From Tidjanibacter sp. (GTDB taxonomy: Bacteria > Bacteroidota > Bacteroidia > Bacteroidales > Rikenellaceae), in contig JAFVSJ010000017.1 in NCBI GenBank assembly GCA_017503805.1, positions 80,668 to 144,667 of the forward strand: a stretch of 64,000 nt of DNA. Direction: 5' to 3'. Shown piece by piece: positions 26,655 through 35,789 of the stretch (position 1 is the stretch's first letter; each line of letters begins with the position of its first letter). The position numbers and the translations under genes were made by a program. The notes below the pieces were generated by a model that made no database searches, was not told the origin of the DNA, and saw only the letters and a program-made list of their open reading frames with translations.

Positions 26655-27863
26655 ATGAAAAAATTTATCCTTGTGCTCTGCGCTCTTGCAACCGTATTCA
26701 GCCTTGAGGCAGCACCCAAAAAGAACAAACAGAAAGAGGAGGAGGGCTTCAAATTCACAGTTGTGAAAGAGAACCCCATCACCAGCATCAAAAACCAGAA
26801 CCGTGCAGGTACCTGCTGGTGCTACTCTGCACTTGCATTCATCGAGTCGGAGTTGCTCCGTATGGGCAAAGGCGAGTATGACTTCTCGGAGATGTATCTC
26901 GTGCATAACACCTATCTCGACCGCGCCGACAAGGCTGTCCGCACCCACGGCGACATCTCCTTCGCGCAGGGCGGCTCGTTCTACGATGTTATCTACGGTA
27001 TGGAGCAGTTCGGCCTTGTTCCCGAGGCAGAGATGCGTCCAGGCGTGATGTATGGCGAGACCTTGAGCAACCACAACGAGCTTTCGGCAGTGAGCGATGC
27101 AGTAGTTGCAGCCATCGCCAAAGGTAGGCACCGCAGCCTGCAGGTAGACGAGAACGGTCAGCCCCTCTGGAAGAAAGCCATTGCAGCTGTTCACGACATC
27201 TACCTCGGCGTTCGCCCCGAGAAATTTGTTTACGAGGGTGTGGAGTATACTCCCGCTTCGTTCTACGCTTCGACCGGCCTCAACGCAGATGACTACATCT
27301 CGCTGACCAGCTACACCCACCACCCCTTCTACGAGTCGTTCGTACTCGAGATTCAGGACAACTGGCGCTGGGCCGAGTCCTACAACCTCCCCATCGACGA
27401 GCTCCTCGAGGTATTTGACTACGCTATCGACAATGGCTACACCGTAGCTTGGGGTAGCGACGTGAGCGAGGACGGCTTCACCCGCGACGGTATCGCAGTT
27501 ATGCCCGACGTGGCTAAAGCACAGGAGCTCAGCGGCTCGGATATGGCACGTTGGCTCAAACTCTCGCCCGCCGAGAAGAAACTCACCACCAAACCTCAGC
27601 CCCAGAAATGGTGCACTCAGGAGGAGCGTCAGATCGCTTACGACAACTGGGAGACCACCGATGACCACGGTATGCTTATCTATGGTAAGGCAGTAGACCA
27701 GGAGGGTACCGAGTATTATATGGTGAAGAACTCGTGGGGTGAGAGCGGCAAATACAACGGCATCTGGTATGCTTCGAAGGCATTTGTACGCTACAAAACT
27801 ATGAACATCATCGTTCACAAAGATGCCATTCCCGAGGCTATCCGCACCAAACTCGGTCTCTAA
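26655..27863 (+). CDS. Exported C1B (bleomycin hydrolase/PepC-like) cysteine aminopeptidase
   Basis: This 402-residue papain-fold peptidase has the complete catalytic set: Gln and Cys in IKNQNRAGTCWCYSALAF, His in TTDDHGMLIYGKA and Asn in YYMVKNSWGESG. Unlike cytoplasmic PepC it begins with a Sec signal (KKFILVLCALATVFSLEAA), so it should act in the periplasm or outside the cell. Members usually form hexameric barrels that trim peptides N-terminally. Upstream genes encode an exported DUF4923 protein, peptidase T and an OPT importer, which supports a role in peptide breakdown before or after uptake. A strong terminator follows. Confidence 0.88.
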   Translation: MKKFILVLCALATVFSLEAAPKKNKQKEEEGFKFTVVKENPITSIKNQNRAGTCWCYSALAFIESELLRMGKGEYDFSEMYLVHNTYLDRADKAVRTHGDISFAQGGSFYDVIYGMEQFGLVPEAEMRPGVMYGETLSNHNELSAVSDAVVAAIAKGRHRSLQVDENGQPLWKKAIAAVHDIYLGVRPEKFVYEGVEYTPASFYASTGLNADDYISLTSYTHHPFYESFVLEIQDNWRWAESYNLPIDELLEVFDYAIDNGYTVAWGSDVSEDGFTRDGIAVMPDVAKAQELSGSDMARWLKLSPAEKKLTTKPQPQKWCTQEERQIAYDNWETTDDHGMLIYGKAVDQEGTEYYMVKNSWGESGKYNGIWYASKAFVRYKTMNIIVHKDAIPEAIRTKLGL

Positions 27864-27904
27864 TAGCACCCTCTCGGAATAGTATCCGACCACAAGTAAA
27901 ATCC

Positions 27905-27938
27905 AACGCGGCAGAACAATCTGCCGCGTTGTTTTTTT
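27905..27938 (+). terminator. Terminator after the C1B peptidase gene
   Basis: A perfect 10-bp stem AACGCGGCAG/CTGCCGCGTT with a 6-nt loop is followed by GTTTTTTT. Confidence 0.88.
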
Positions 27939-27955
27939 AATGGCGAGAAAGTTGT

Positions 27956-27986
27956 ATTGGAGTTTCGGGTTTAGTTTGTATCTTTG
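27956..27986 (+). promoter_or_regulatory. Promoter of sdaA
   Basis: ATTG (27956-27959, one mismatch to TTTG) and TATCTTTG (27979-27986) are 19 nt apart. The leader is about 30 nt. Confidence 0.6.
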
Positions 27987-28023
27987 CGACGGTTAGTTTA
28001 GGAAAAATAGAACATCAAAGCGT

Positions 28024-29226
28024 ATGAAATCAATCAGAGATATATTCGTGACAGGCAAAGGCCCCTCGAGTAGCCACACTATGGGCCCTCGCAAAGCCTC
28101 ACTCCGTTTTCTGGAACAGCACAACGACTGCGACTCCTTCCGCGTAACCCTCTACGGCTCACTTGCCGCTACGGGCAAAGGCCACCTTACGGACGTGGCC
28201 ATCGAGGAGGTATTTGAGCCCGCCAAAAAGCTCGAACTTCTGTGGAGACCACAAGAGTTCCTCCCCTATCACCCCAATGCGATGAAGTTCGAGGCTCTCG
28301 ACAGTGAGGGTAAGACCATCGCAAGCAACATCGTCTACAGCGTGGGCGGTGGCAGCATTGTGGTCGAAGGAGAGCAGCCCAGCCCCGACGACGACATCTA
28401 CCCGATGAGCACAATGACCGAGATTATGGAGTGGTGCAACAATACGGGCCGCTCCTATTGGGAGTATGTATTCCAGCACGAGGATAGCCACATCAAAGAG
28501 TTTCTGCAGGAGGTGTGGAACAATATGCGCAGGGCTGTCGAGAACGGCATCTCCAACGAGGGAGCACTTCCCGGCCCTCTGCATCTGCGTCGCAAGGCAG
28601 CAAGCTACTATGTGCGTTCGCGCGGCTACAAGGACAACCTGCGCACGCGCGGCCTCCTCTTTGCCTACGCTCTTGCCGTGAGCGAGGAGAATGCCTCGGG
28701 TGGTACGGTGGTGACAGCTCCCACCTGCGGCTCGAGCGGCATTGTCCCGGCCGTACTCTATCAGTTGCAAGAGGAGTATGGATTTAGCGACACGCAGATT
28801 GTGCGCGCACTTGCCACCGCAGGACTCATCGGCACCATCGTCAAGGCCAACGCATCGGTTTCGGGTGCCGAGGTAGGTTGTCAGGGCGAGGTGGGCGTAG
28901 CCTGCGCAATGGCTGCTGCCGCTGCAAGTCAACTTATGGGCGGCTCGCCTGCACAGACCGAGTATGCCGCCGAGATGGCTCTGGAGCACCACCTCGGTAT
29001 GACCTGCGACCCGATGTGTGGCCTTGTGCAGATCCCCTGCATTGAGCGCAACGCTATGGCTGCCGCACGAGCCATAGATGCACAGATATATGCCTTCTAC
29101 ACCGACGGTAGCCACCGAGTACCCTTCGATGATGTTGTGAGCGTGATGAAACGCACCGGCCACGACATCCCCTCGCTCTACAAGGAGACCTCGCAGGGCG
29201 GCCTCGGCAAACTGAAAATACAATAA
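28024..29226 (+). CDS. sdaA: L-serine ammonia-lyase (single-chain, Fe-S)
   Basis: This 400-residue enzyme converts L-serine to pyruvate and ammonia. The N-terminal domain begins RDIFVTGKGPSSSHTMGPRKAS, a substrate-site motif. The C-terminal domain has APTCGSSGIVPAVL and TCDPMCGLVQIPCIERNAM, whose cysteines are the likely [4Fe-4S] ligands. Both domains are fused in one chain, as in the E. coli enzyme and unlike the two-subunit Gram-positive form. It has its own promoter and terminator, so it is monocistronic. It provides pyruvate and nitrogen from amino acids, fitting a peptide-using lifestyle. Confidence 0.95.
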   Translation: MKSIRDIFVTGKGPSSSHTMGPRKASLRFLEQHNDCDSFRVTLYGSLAATGKGHLTDVAIEEVFEPAKKLELLWRPQEFLPYHPNAMKFEALDSEGKTIASNIVYSVGGGSIVVEGEQPSPDDDIYPMSTMTEIMEWCNNTGRSYWEYVFQHEDSHIKEFLQEVWNNMRRAVENGISNEGALPGPLHLRRKAASYYVRSRGYKDNLRTRGLLFAYALAVSEENASGGTVVTAPTCGSSGIVPAVLYQLQEEYGFSDTQIVRALATAGLIGTIVKANASVSGAEVGCQGEVGVACAMAAAAASQLMGGSPAQTEYAAEMALEHHLGMTCDPMCGLVQIPCIERNAMAAARAIDAQIYAFYTDGSHRVPFDDVVSVMKRTGHDIPSLYKETSQGGLGKLKIQ

Positions 29227-29240
29227 TCCACCACACAACA

Positions 29241-29268
29241 AAGGGAGCCTCGGAGGGCTCCCTTTTTC
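29241..29268. terminator. Terminator between sdaA and the convergent lipoprotein gene
   Basis: The AAGGGAGCC/GGCTCCCTT hairpin with a 6-nt loop is followed by TTTTT on the plus strand and has an A-rich left side. Confidence 0.8.
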
Positions 29269-29293
29269 ATTTATATTAAGCGAGTTAAGCAGA

Positions 29294-30190
29294 CTATTCG
29301 ATCAGAGCAAAGTGGTAGGCATAATATCCGTCATCGTAGACATCTACGAGTCGTAGTTCATCACCATTGCGGCAAACACGGGTAAGTCCACCACCAAAGA
29401 AACCACCCTCTCCCATCTCCAAGCAACCCGTTGCAGGATTGTAGACGTAGGTATCGTTATAGGCTTCGGGCTCACTATTATCATAACCCGACCTGAGTGA
29501 CAAGAAACCACCATTCTCATCGAAACTGATTTTCCAATCTATAATCTGTGTATCGATGTTATTACGCACCACCTCCCCATCGGCAGAGTGCATACTCACA
29601 GCCACATATTGCCACGAGGTGCCCACCAAGGGGTCGGTTGGCGAGGGCTCGGGAAGCTCTCTGGCGGCTATCTGCTCGGGGGTGGCAGCCTCGGCAAATG
29701 TGATATCGGAGTGGCGGCCACGAATGAGTTTATAGCGATAGTAGCTCACAACAAAGTCACCAGGTGGCACATCATCCTGGGTTATATTGGTGTTGTGCAT
29801 ATATAATTCGAGGTGATTGTCGTCTATGACATCGAAATCGCAGTCGAAAATCACACCCTCGGCCGAGAGAGTCATCACCATAGTGTAGTGACCATACTGC
29901 GAGCAACGGAATGAGTAGAGTGTGAAATACTGACCATAGTAGTCATAGGTCGACATAGTGGCCAAGTCGTTGTCGTAGAAAGAGAAATAATAGGGTTCGT
30001 CGAAGAGTTCGGCAGGGAGGGTATTCTCGGTATTGCCCACAGCCATAGTCATCTCATAGACAGTCCAAGTGTCAATAAGTGCTGCGGGCATCTCGGGTGC
30101 ATCGGGCTGTTCGGATGTGGAGTCATCAGTGCGGTCGCAAGCAACAAAGGCCAAGCAAAGCAAGAGAGCAAAAGTGTAGAATCTTTTCAT
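29294..30190 (-). CDS. Hypothetical lipoprotein, lipocalin-like repeats
   Basis: This 298-residue protein has a lipoprotein signal (KRFYTFALLLCLAFVAC, Cys18). It appears to hold two beta-rich halves, each starting with a W-T/S motif (DTWTVYEMTMAVGN; GTSWQYVAVSMHSADG) and ending in strands that read like lipocalin-type beta-sandwiches found in Bacteroidetes lipoproteins. The two halves suggest an internal duplication. ATG 30190 is chosen because it directly precedes the charged start of the signal. It is convergent with sdaA and divergent from lysS, with no partner gene. Function unknown. Confidence 0.7.
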   Translation of the reverse strand: MKRFYTFALLLCLAFVACDRTDDSTSEQPDAPEMPAALIDTWTVYEMTMAVGNTENTLPAELFDEPYYFSFYDNDLATMSTYDYYGQYFTLYSFRCSQYGHYTMVMTLSAEGVIFDCDFDVIDDNHLELYMHNTNITQDDVPPGDFVVSYYRYKLIRGRHSDITFAEAATPEQIAARELPEPSPTDPLVGTSWQYVAVSMHSADGEVVRNNIDTQIIDWKISFDENGGFLSLRSGYDNSEPEAYNDTYVYNPATGCLEMGEGGFFGGGLTRVCRNGDELRLVDVYDDGYYAYHFALIE

Positions 30191-30349
30191 AGCGGTCAAG
30201 TGAATTAGTTGTCAAGTGTTAGTTCTAATCTATAGACACATAAGCGAGTAGAAACGTTGCACGCCTGCACAAAAAAAATGGACACACTCACGCTTCGCCC
30301 TCGCAAACAGGTCATCTGGCGGAAGAAAATGACATTTTGGCGCTCGGAT

Positions 30350-30380
30350 TTTGATTTCTAAATTGCAGAAATTATCTTTG
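30350..30380 (+). promoter_or_regulatory. Promoter of lysS-tpiA
   Basis: TTTG (30350-30353) and TATCTTTG (30373-30380) have an exact 19-nt spacer. The predicted leader is about 40 nt. Confidence 0.75.
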
Positions 30381-30425
30381 TGGGTTAATTGCGAATAAAA
30401 GAACAAATAAGAAATATATACAACT

Positions 30426-32147
30426 ATGAGCAATCTCAACCTCTCCGAACAGGAAATCCAGCGTAGGGCCTCTCTTCAGGCACTCCGCGACTTGGGCATT
30501 GACCCCTACCCCGCAGCACGCTACGACGTTACCGCAACCGCAGGTCAGATAGCAGCGGAGTTCAAACCCGAGCTCGGCAACTTCGCCGACATCACCATCG
30601 CCGGCCGACTGATGAGCCGCCGTATTATGGGTAGCGCCTCCTTCTTCGAGATCCAAGACCACACAGGACGTATCCAAGTCTACATCCGTCGTGACGACAT
30701 CTGCCCCGAGGGTGACACCACACTCTACAATACCGTATTCAAAAAACTCCTCGACATCGGCGATATCATCGGTGTGCGCGGCTTCGCCTTCATCACACAG
30801 ACGGGTGAGCTCTCCATCCACTGCAAGGAGTTCACAATCCTCTCCAAGAGCATCCGCCCCCTGCCCATCGTGAAGGAGAAAGATGGTCAGGTATTCGATG
30901 CATTCACCGATCCCGAGCAGAGGTATCGTCAGAGGTATGTAGACCTCATCGTGAATCCCCACGTTAAGGAGGTATTCGTGAAGAGGGCAAAGATTATGAA
31001 CACTATGCGAGAGTACTTCAACGAGGCAGGCTGCCTCGAGGTAGACACTCCCGTACTCCAGCCTATCCCCGGCGGCGCCGCAGCTCGTCCCTTCATCACC
31101 CACCACAACTCGCTCGATACGGATCTCTATCTGCGTATCGCCAATGAGCTCTACCTCAAACGACTCATCGTGGGCGGTTTCAATGGTGTCTATGAGTTCT
31201 CGCGCAACTTCCGCAACGAGGGTATGGACCGCACCCATAACCCCGAGTTCACCTGTATGGAGATCTATGTTCCCTACAAGGACTACTTCTGGATGATGGA
31301 GTTCACCGAGAAGATGCTTGAGAAGGTGTGCGTGGCCGTAAACGGCACCAACGAGGTCAACATCGCCGGCAACAACATCTCCTTCAAAGCCCCCTTCCGT
31401 CGTCTTTCGATGACCGACGCAATCCTCGAAAAGACCGGCTACGATATCACCGGACAGAGCGAGGAGCAGCTTAGGGAGGCTTGCCAGAGGCTCAATGTGG
31501 AGATTGACGACACAATGGGTAAAGGTAAACTCATCGATGCCATCTTCGGCACCTACTGCGAGGAGCACCTCATTCAGCCCACCTTCATCACCGACTACCC
31601 CATCGAGATGTCGCCTCTGTGCAAACGTCACCGTAGCAATCCCGACCTGACCGAGCGTTTCGAGCTCTTCGTGAATGGTAAGGAGCTTTGCAACGCCTAC
31701 TCGGAGCTCAACGACCCCATCGATCAGTATGAGCGTTTCCAAGAGCAGTTGCGCCTCTCGGAGAAGGGTGACGACGAGGCTATGTTCATAGATATGGACT
31801 TCGTGAGGGCACTCGAATATGGTATGCCCACCTGCTCGGGTATGGGTATCGGCATCGACCGTCTGACTATGTTTATGACCGGTCAGCAGACCATTCAGGA
31901 TGTGCTTCTCTTCCCCCAGATGAAACCCGAGAAAGGCTCGCAGAAAGATTCCGACGAGAAATATATCGAAAAAGGCATCCCCGCAGAGTGGATTCCTGTG
32001 TTGCAGAAGATGAGTTTCGTGAAGGTAGAGATGTTGCAGAAGCTCTCTGCCGGCAAACTCTTCAACGACCTCTGCGGCTTCAACAAGAAGAACAAACTCG
32101 GTCTGAAGAATCCCACTATGGATGAGGTTAAGCAGTGGGTTGGCTAA
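30426..32147 (+). CDS. lysS: Lysine--tRNA ligase (class II)
   Basis: This 573-residue enzyme has an N-terminal OB-fold anticodon domain ([20 protein letters not shown]) and a class II catalytic core. Motif 2 lies in [19 protein letters not shown] and motif 3 in [12 protein letters not shown]. It is about 65 residues longer than E. coli LysRS because of a C-terminal tail after the catalytic domain ([18 protein letters not shown] to the end), as is usual in Bacteroidetes. tpiA follows after a 39-base gap and is probably cotranscribed. Confidence 0.96.
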   Translation: MSNLNLSEQEIQRRASLQALRDLGIDPYPAARYDVTATAGQIAAEFKPELGNFADITIAGRLMSRRIMGSASFFEIQDHTGRIQVYIRRDDICPEGDTTLYNTVFKKLLDIGDIIGVRGFAFITQTGELSIHCKEFTILSKSIRPLPIVKEKDGQVFDAFTDPEQRYRQRYVDLIVNPHVKEVFVKRAKIMNTMREYFNEAGCLEVDTPVLQPIPGGAAARPFITHHNSLDTDLYLRIANELYLKRLIVGGFNGVYEFSRNFRNEGMDRTHNPEFTCMEIYVPYKDYFWMMEFTEKMLEKVCVAVNGTNEVNIAGNNISFKAPFRRLSMTDAILEKTGYDITGQSEEQLREACQRLNVEIDDTMGKGKLIDAIFGTYCEEHLIQPTFITDYPIEMSPLCKRHRSNPDLTERFELFVNGKELCNAYSELNDPIDQYERFQEQLRLSEKGDDEAMFIDMDFVRALEYGMPTCSGMGIGIDRLTMFMTGQQTIQDVLLFPQMKPEKGSQKDSDEKYIEKGIPAEWIPVLQKMSFVKVEMLQKLSAGKLFNDLCGFNKKNKLGLKNPTMDEVKQWVG

Positions 32148-32186
32148 TTAAACAGAGTATCAATGATTTCACATATTAATCATATT

Positions 32187-32942
32187 ATGAATAGAAAGAA
32201 GATTGTAGCGGGTAACTGGAAAATGAATACCCTTCCCGCAGAAGGTTTAGAGTTAGTTAAGAATGTAATCGCCAAGAGTGCAGAGGTTTGCGAGTGTGTA
32301 GACTTCATCGTATGCCCTCCCTTCACCCACCTTGCACAGGTAGCAGAGGCAGCAGCCGGCAGCCGAGTAGCTGTAGGCGCACAGAACTGCGCAGCAGAGG
32401 CAAAAGGTGCCTACACCGGTGAGGTGAGCGCAGAGATGATTGCTTCGCTCGGCGTGAAGTATGTAATCCTTGGCCACAGCGAGCGCAGGGAGTACTACGG
32501 CGAGACCAGCGAGACTCTCAACAAAAAAATGGCTCAGGCCTACGCCAACGGCCTTACCCCCATCTACTGCGTGGGTGAGCGCCTTGAGGAGCGCGAGGCA
32601 GAGCGTCACTTCGAGGTAGTGAAAGCTCAGATTGAGGAGGTAGTATTCAACCTCACCGAGGAGCAGTTTGCAAGCCTCGTTATCGCCTACGAGCCCGTAT
32701 GGGCCATCGGTACCGGCAAAACCGCTACCGCAGAGCAGGCAGAGGAGATTCACGCCTACATTCGCAAGGTGCTGGCCGAGAAGTTTGGTGCAGCAGCAGA
32801 GCAGACCGCTATTCTCTACGGTGGCAGCTGCAAACCTACCAATGCAGCCGAGATTTTTGCCAAAGAGAATGTAGACGGTGGTCTTATCGGTGGTGCTTCG
32901 CTCAAGGCAGAGGACTTCATCGGCATCGGCAAAGGTTTCTAA
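32187..32942 (+). CDS. tpiA: Triose-phosphate isomerase
   Basis: This 251-residue (beta/alpha)8 enzyme interconverts dihydroxyacetone phosphate and glyceraldehyde 3-phosphate. Catalytic residues are all present: Lys in VAGNWKMN, His in VILGHSERR, and Glu in [13 protein letters not shown]. The phosphate-binding loops YGGSCKPTN and GGLIGGASL are intact. I start at 32187, since eight extra residues from 32163 precede the invariant N-terminal strand without conservation. It follows lysS closely and ends before a strong hairpin at 33033-33063. Confidence 0.96.
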   Translation: MNRKKIVAGNWKMNTLPAEGLELVKNVIAKSAEVCECVDFIVCPPFTHLAQVAEAAAGSRVAVGAQNCAAEAKGAYTGEVSAEMIASLGVKYVILGHSERREYYGETSETLNKKMAQAYANGLTPIYCVGERLEEREAERHFEVVKAQIEEVVFNLTEEQFASLVIAYEPVWAIGTGKTATAEQAEEIHAYIRKVLAEKFGAAAEQTAILYGGSCKPTNAAEIFAKENVDGGLIGGASLKAEDFIGIGKGF

Positions 32943-33032
32943 TTATTCGCAAGCGAAGAATAGTAACCAACCGACATATTAGGCCGTCTGTCGAGCCGAC
33001 ATAACAGCAGGCCGCAGACAAGGCCATATTGC

Positions 33033-33065
33033 AAAAAGGACTGACAAAATGTCAGTCCTTTTTGC
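33033..33065 (+). terminator. tpiA terminator overlapping a GACA-n3-TGTC palindrome
   Basis: A perfect 14-bp stem (AAAAAGGACTGACA / TGTCAGTCCTTTTT) with a 3-nt loop. The inner GACAAAATGTC (33043-33053) is identical to a palindrome upstream of clpB (8587-8597), so the site may also be an operator for htpG, which starts 78 bases downstream. Confidence 0.75.
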
Positions 33066-33131
33066 GTGGCACACACTTTGCTCCAAGTAAGGCCGTAGTG
33101 ACGAAACAAAAACCAAAAAAACAACATAACT

Positions 33132-35195
33132 ATGAGAAACGGAACTATCGGAGTAACAACTGAAAACATCTTTCCCGTAATCAAGAAATTCCTCTATTCA
33201 GACCACGAGATTTTCCTGCGCGAAATCGTGGCAAATGCAGTAGATGCTACCCAAAAAATGCGTACCATAGCTTCGGGTGGCGCATACGATGGCGAACTTG
33301 GCACACTCAAAGTGAGAGTGGCAGTAGACACCGAGGCCAAAACCATCACCGTGTCGGACAACGGCATTGGTATGAGTGCCGACGAGGTAGACAAATACAT
33401 CAACCAGATTGCCTTCTCCTCGGCCGAAGAGTTTATGGAGAAATACAAAGATCAGCCCATCATCGGCCACTTTGGTCTGGGTTTCTACTCGGCATTTATG
33501 GTCAGCAGCAAGGTGGAGATTCGCACCCAAAGCTATCGCAGTGAGGAGCCTACCATACTCTGGAGTTGCGATGGCACCCCCGAGTACACACTCTCCGAGA
33601 GCGACACCAAGCGTGAGCGCGGTACCGACATCATTATGCACCTGGCCGAGGACTCGCTCGAGTTTGCCGACCAAACCCGCATCCGAGAGATGCTCAAGAA
33701 GCACTGCCGCTTTCTCCCCATTGAGATTGTCTGTGGCAAGCAGCAGGAGTGGAAGGATGGCAAATATGTCGACACCGATGCCGACTATGTCATCAACGAC
33801 ACCGACCCCCTCTGGACCCGCAAGCCCAGCGAAATCACCGAGGAGCAGTACAAAGAGTTCTACTCGGAGCTCTACCCCACTGCCGAAGAGCCTCTCTTCT
33901 GCATCCATCTCAACATCGACTACCCATTCAACCTGACGGGTATCCTCTACTTCCCCAAGATTCGCAACAACTTCGAGGTGCAGAAGAACCGCATCCAGCT
34001 CTATTGCAATCAGGTCTATGTGACCGACTCGGTGGAGGGCATCGTACCCGAGTATCTCACACTCCTTCACGGCGTTATAGACTCGCCCGACATTCCTCTG
34101 AACGTTTCGCGCAGCTACCTGCAGAGCGACAGTAATGTGAAGAAAATCTCGGGTTACATCACCCGCAAGGTGGCAGACCGTCTGCAGGAGCTCTTCAACA
34201 CGATGCGTCCCGATTATGAGAGCAAGTGGGATGATCTGAAGATATTTATCGAGTATGGCATTGTCACCGATGAGAAATTTGCAGAGAAGGCACAGGGATT
34301 CACGCTCCTCAAAAACAGCGAGGGTAAGTATTTCACCTTCGAGGAGTACAAAACTCTCATCACCGACAACCAGACCGACAAAAACGGCAACCTCATCTAT
34401 CTCTATGCCGACTCCATCGAGGACAAACACAGTTTTGTGGAGAGCGCCAAGTCAAAAGGCTATGACGTACTCCTGATGGATGGTCCACTCGACAGCCACT
34501 TCATCAGTTGGTTTGAGAGCAAGAACGAGAAGTGCCGTTTCGTGCGTGTAGACTCCAATGTCGTAGAGAAGCTCATCGAGAAAGAGAACTCTCTCAAACT
34601 CGCTCTTACGACCGACCAACAGGAGATGTTGCGCCCCGTATTTGAGAGTCAACTGCCACAGGAAGAGAAGATTCACTACAGCATCTCGTTCGAGGCAATG
34701 GATGCCGAAGAGGACCCCATCACCATCACTCGCGACGAGTTTATGCGTCGTATGAAGGAGATGGCACAAACAAGCGGAGGCGGTATGAGCCAATTCTACG
34801 CACAGATGCCCGACAGCTACACCATAGCCGTAAACGGCAACCATCCCCTCGTGGCAGAGATTCTCGATGAGGTAGAGAAAGATTGCGGCGAGAAGGTGGC
34901 ATCAACGGACAAGAAGATTGCCAGCGTGGAGAATCAGCTCTCCTCGCTCGAGAAACTCACCGAGGGCAAGAAAGATGACGAGCTCTCCGTAGAGGAGAAA
35001 AGCCAGCGCGACGAGCTTAGTCGTAAGGCTACTGACCTCCGTCAGCAGCGCAGCGAGATGCTCCGAGAGAGTGGTCGCAACAATCCTCTCGTTAAGCAAC
35101 TCATCGACCTTGCACTCCTCTCCAACGGTATGCTCAAGGGTGAGAATCTCACCGCCTTCATCCGTCGCAGTGTGAAGCTCATCCACAAGCAGTAG
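33132..35195 (+). CDS. htpG: Molecular chaperone HtpG (Hsp90)
   Basis: This 687-residue Hsp90 has an N-terminal GHKL ATPase domain: REIVANAVDATQKMR (the usual ATP-site Asn/Asp region), ITVSDNGIGMSADEV and HFGLGFYSAFMVSSK. A middle client-binding domain contains PLNVSRSYLQSD. The C-terminal dimerisation part has a Lys/Glu-rich insertion around SSLEKLTEGKKDDELSVEEK. It is longer than E. coli HtpG (624), as in other Bacteroidetes. No TAnnTTTG element is evident upstream; a GACA-n3-TGTC palindrome shared with clpB lies there instead. Confidence 0.95.
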   Translation: MRNGTIGVTTENIFPVIKKFLYSDHEIFLREIVANAVDATQKMRTIASGGAYDGELGTLKVRVAVDTEAKTITVSDNGIGMSADEVDKYINQIAFSSAEEFMEKYKDQPIIGHFGLGFYSAFMVSSKVEIRTQSYRSEEPTILWSCDGTPEYTLSESDTKRERGTDIIMHLAEDSLEFADQTRIREMLKKHCRFLPIEIVCGKQQEWKDGKYVDTDADYVINDTDPLWTRKPSEITEEQYKEFYSELYPTAEEPLFCIHLNIDYPFNLTGILYFPKIRNNFEVQKNRIQLYCNQVYVTDSVEGIVPEYLTLLHGVIDSPDIPLNVSRSYLQSDSNVKKISGYITRKVADRLQELFNTMRPDYESKWDDLKIFIEYGIVTDEKFAEKAQGFTLLKNSEGKYFTFEEYKTLITDNQTDKNGNLIYLYADSIEDKHSFVESAKSKGYDVLLMDGPLDSHFISWFESKNEKCRFVRVDSNVVEKLIEKENSLKLALTTDQQEMLRPVFESQLPQEEKIHYSISFEAMDAEEDPITITRDEFMRRMKEMAQTSGGGMSQFYAQMPDSYTIAVNGNHPLVAEILDEVEKDCGEKVASTDKKIASVENQLSSLEKLTEGKKDDELSVEEKSQRDELSRKATDLRQQRSEMLRESGRNNPLVKQLIDLALLSNGMLKGENLTAFIRRSVKLIHKQ

Positions 35196-35244
35196 GGGCA
35201 GGCTTCCTCAACCATCCCGCCTGCATCTATTGCAACGGGCACAA

Positions 35245-35281
35245 AAAACCCCGAGATTCGGAATTGAATCTCGGGGTTTTG
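35245..35281. terminator. Bidirectional terminator between htpG and the V-ATPase operon
   Basis: The stem AAAACCCCGAGATTC/GAATCTCGGGGTTTT with a 6-nt loop has A- and T-tracts on either side and can terminate both convergent transcripts. Confidence 0.85.
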
Positions 35282-35303
35282 GTTTGCAGTTACTTATCTC
35301 AAA

Positions 35304-35774
<471 letters not shown>

Positions 35775-35789
35775 TTAGTTTGTTAATTA

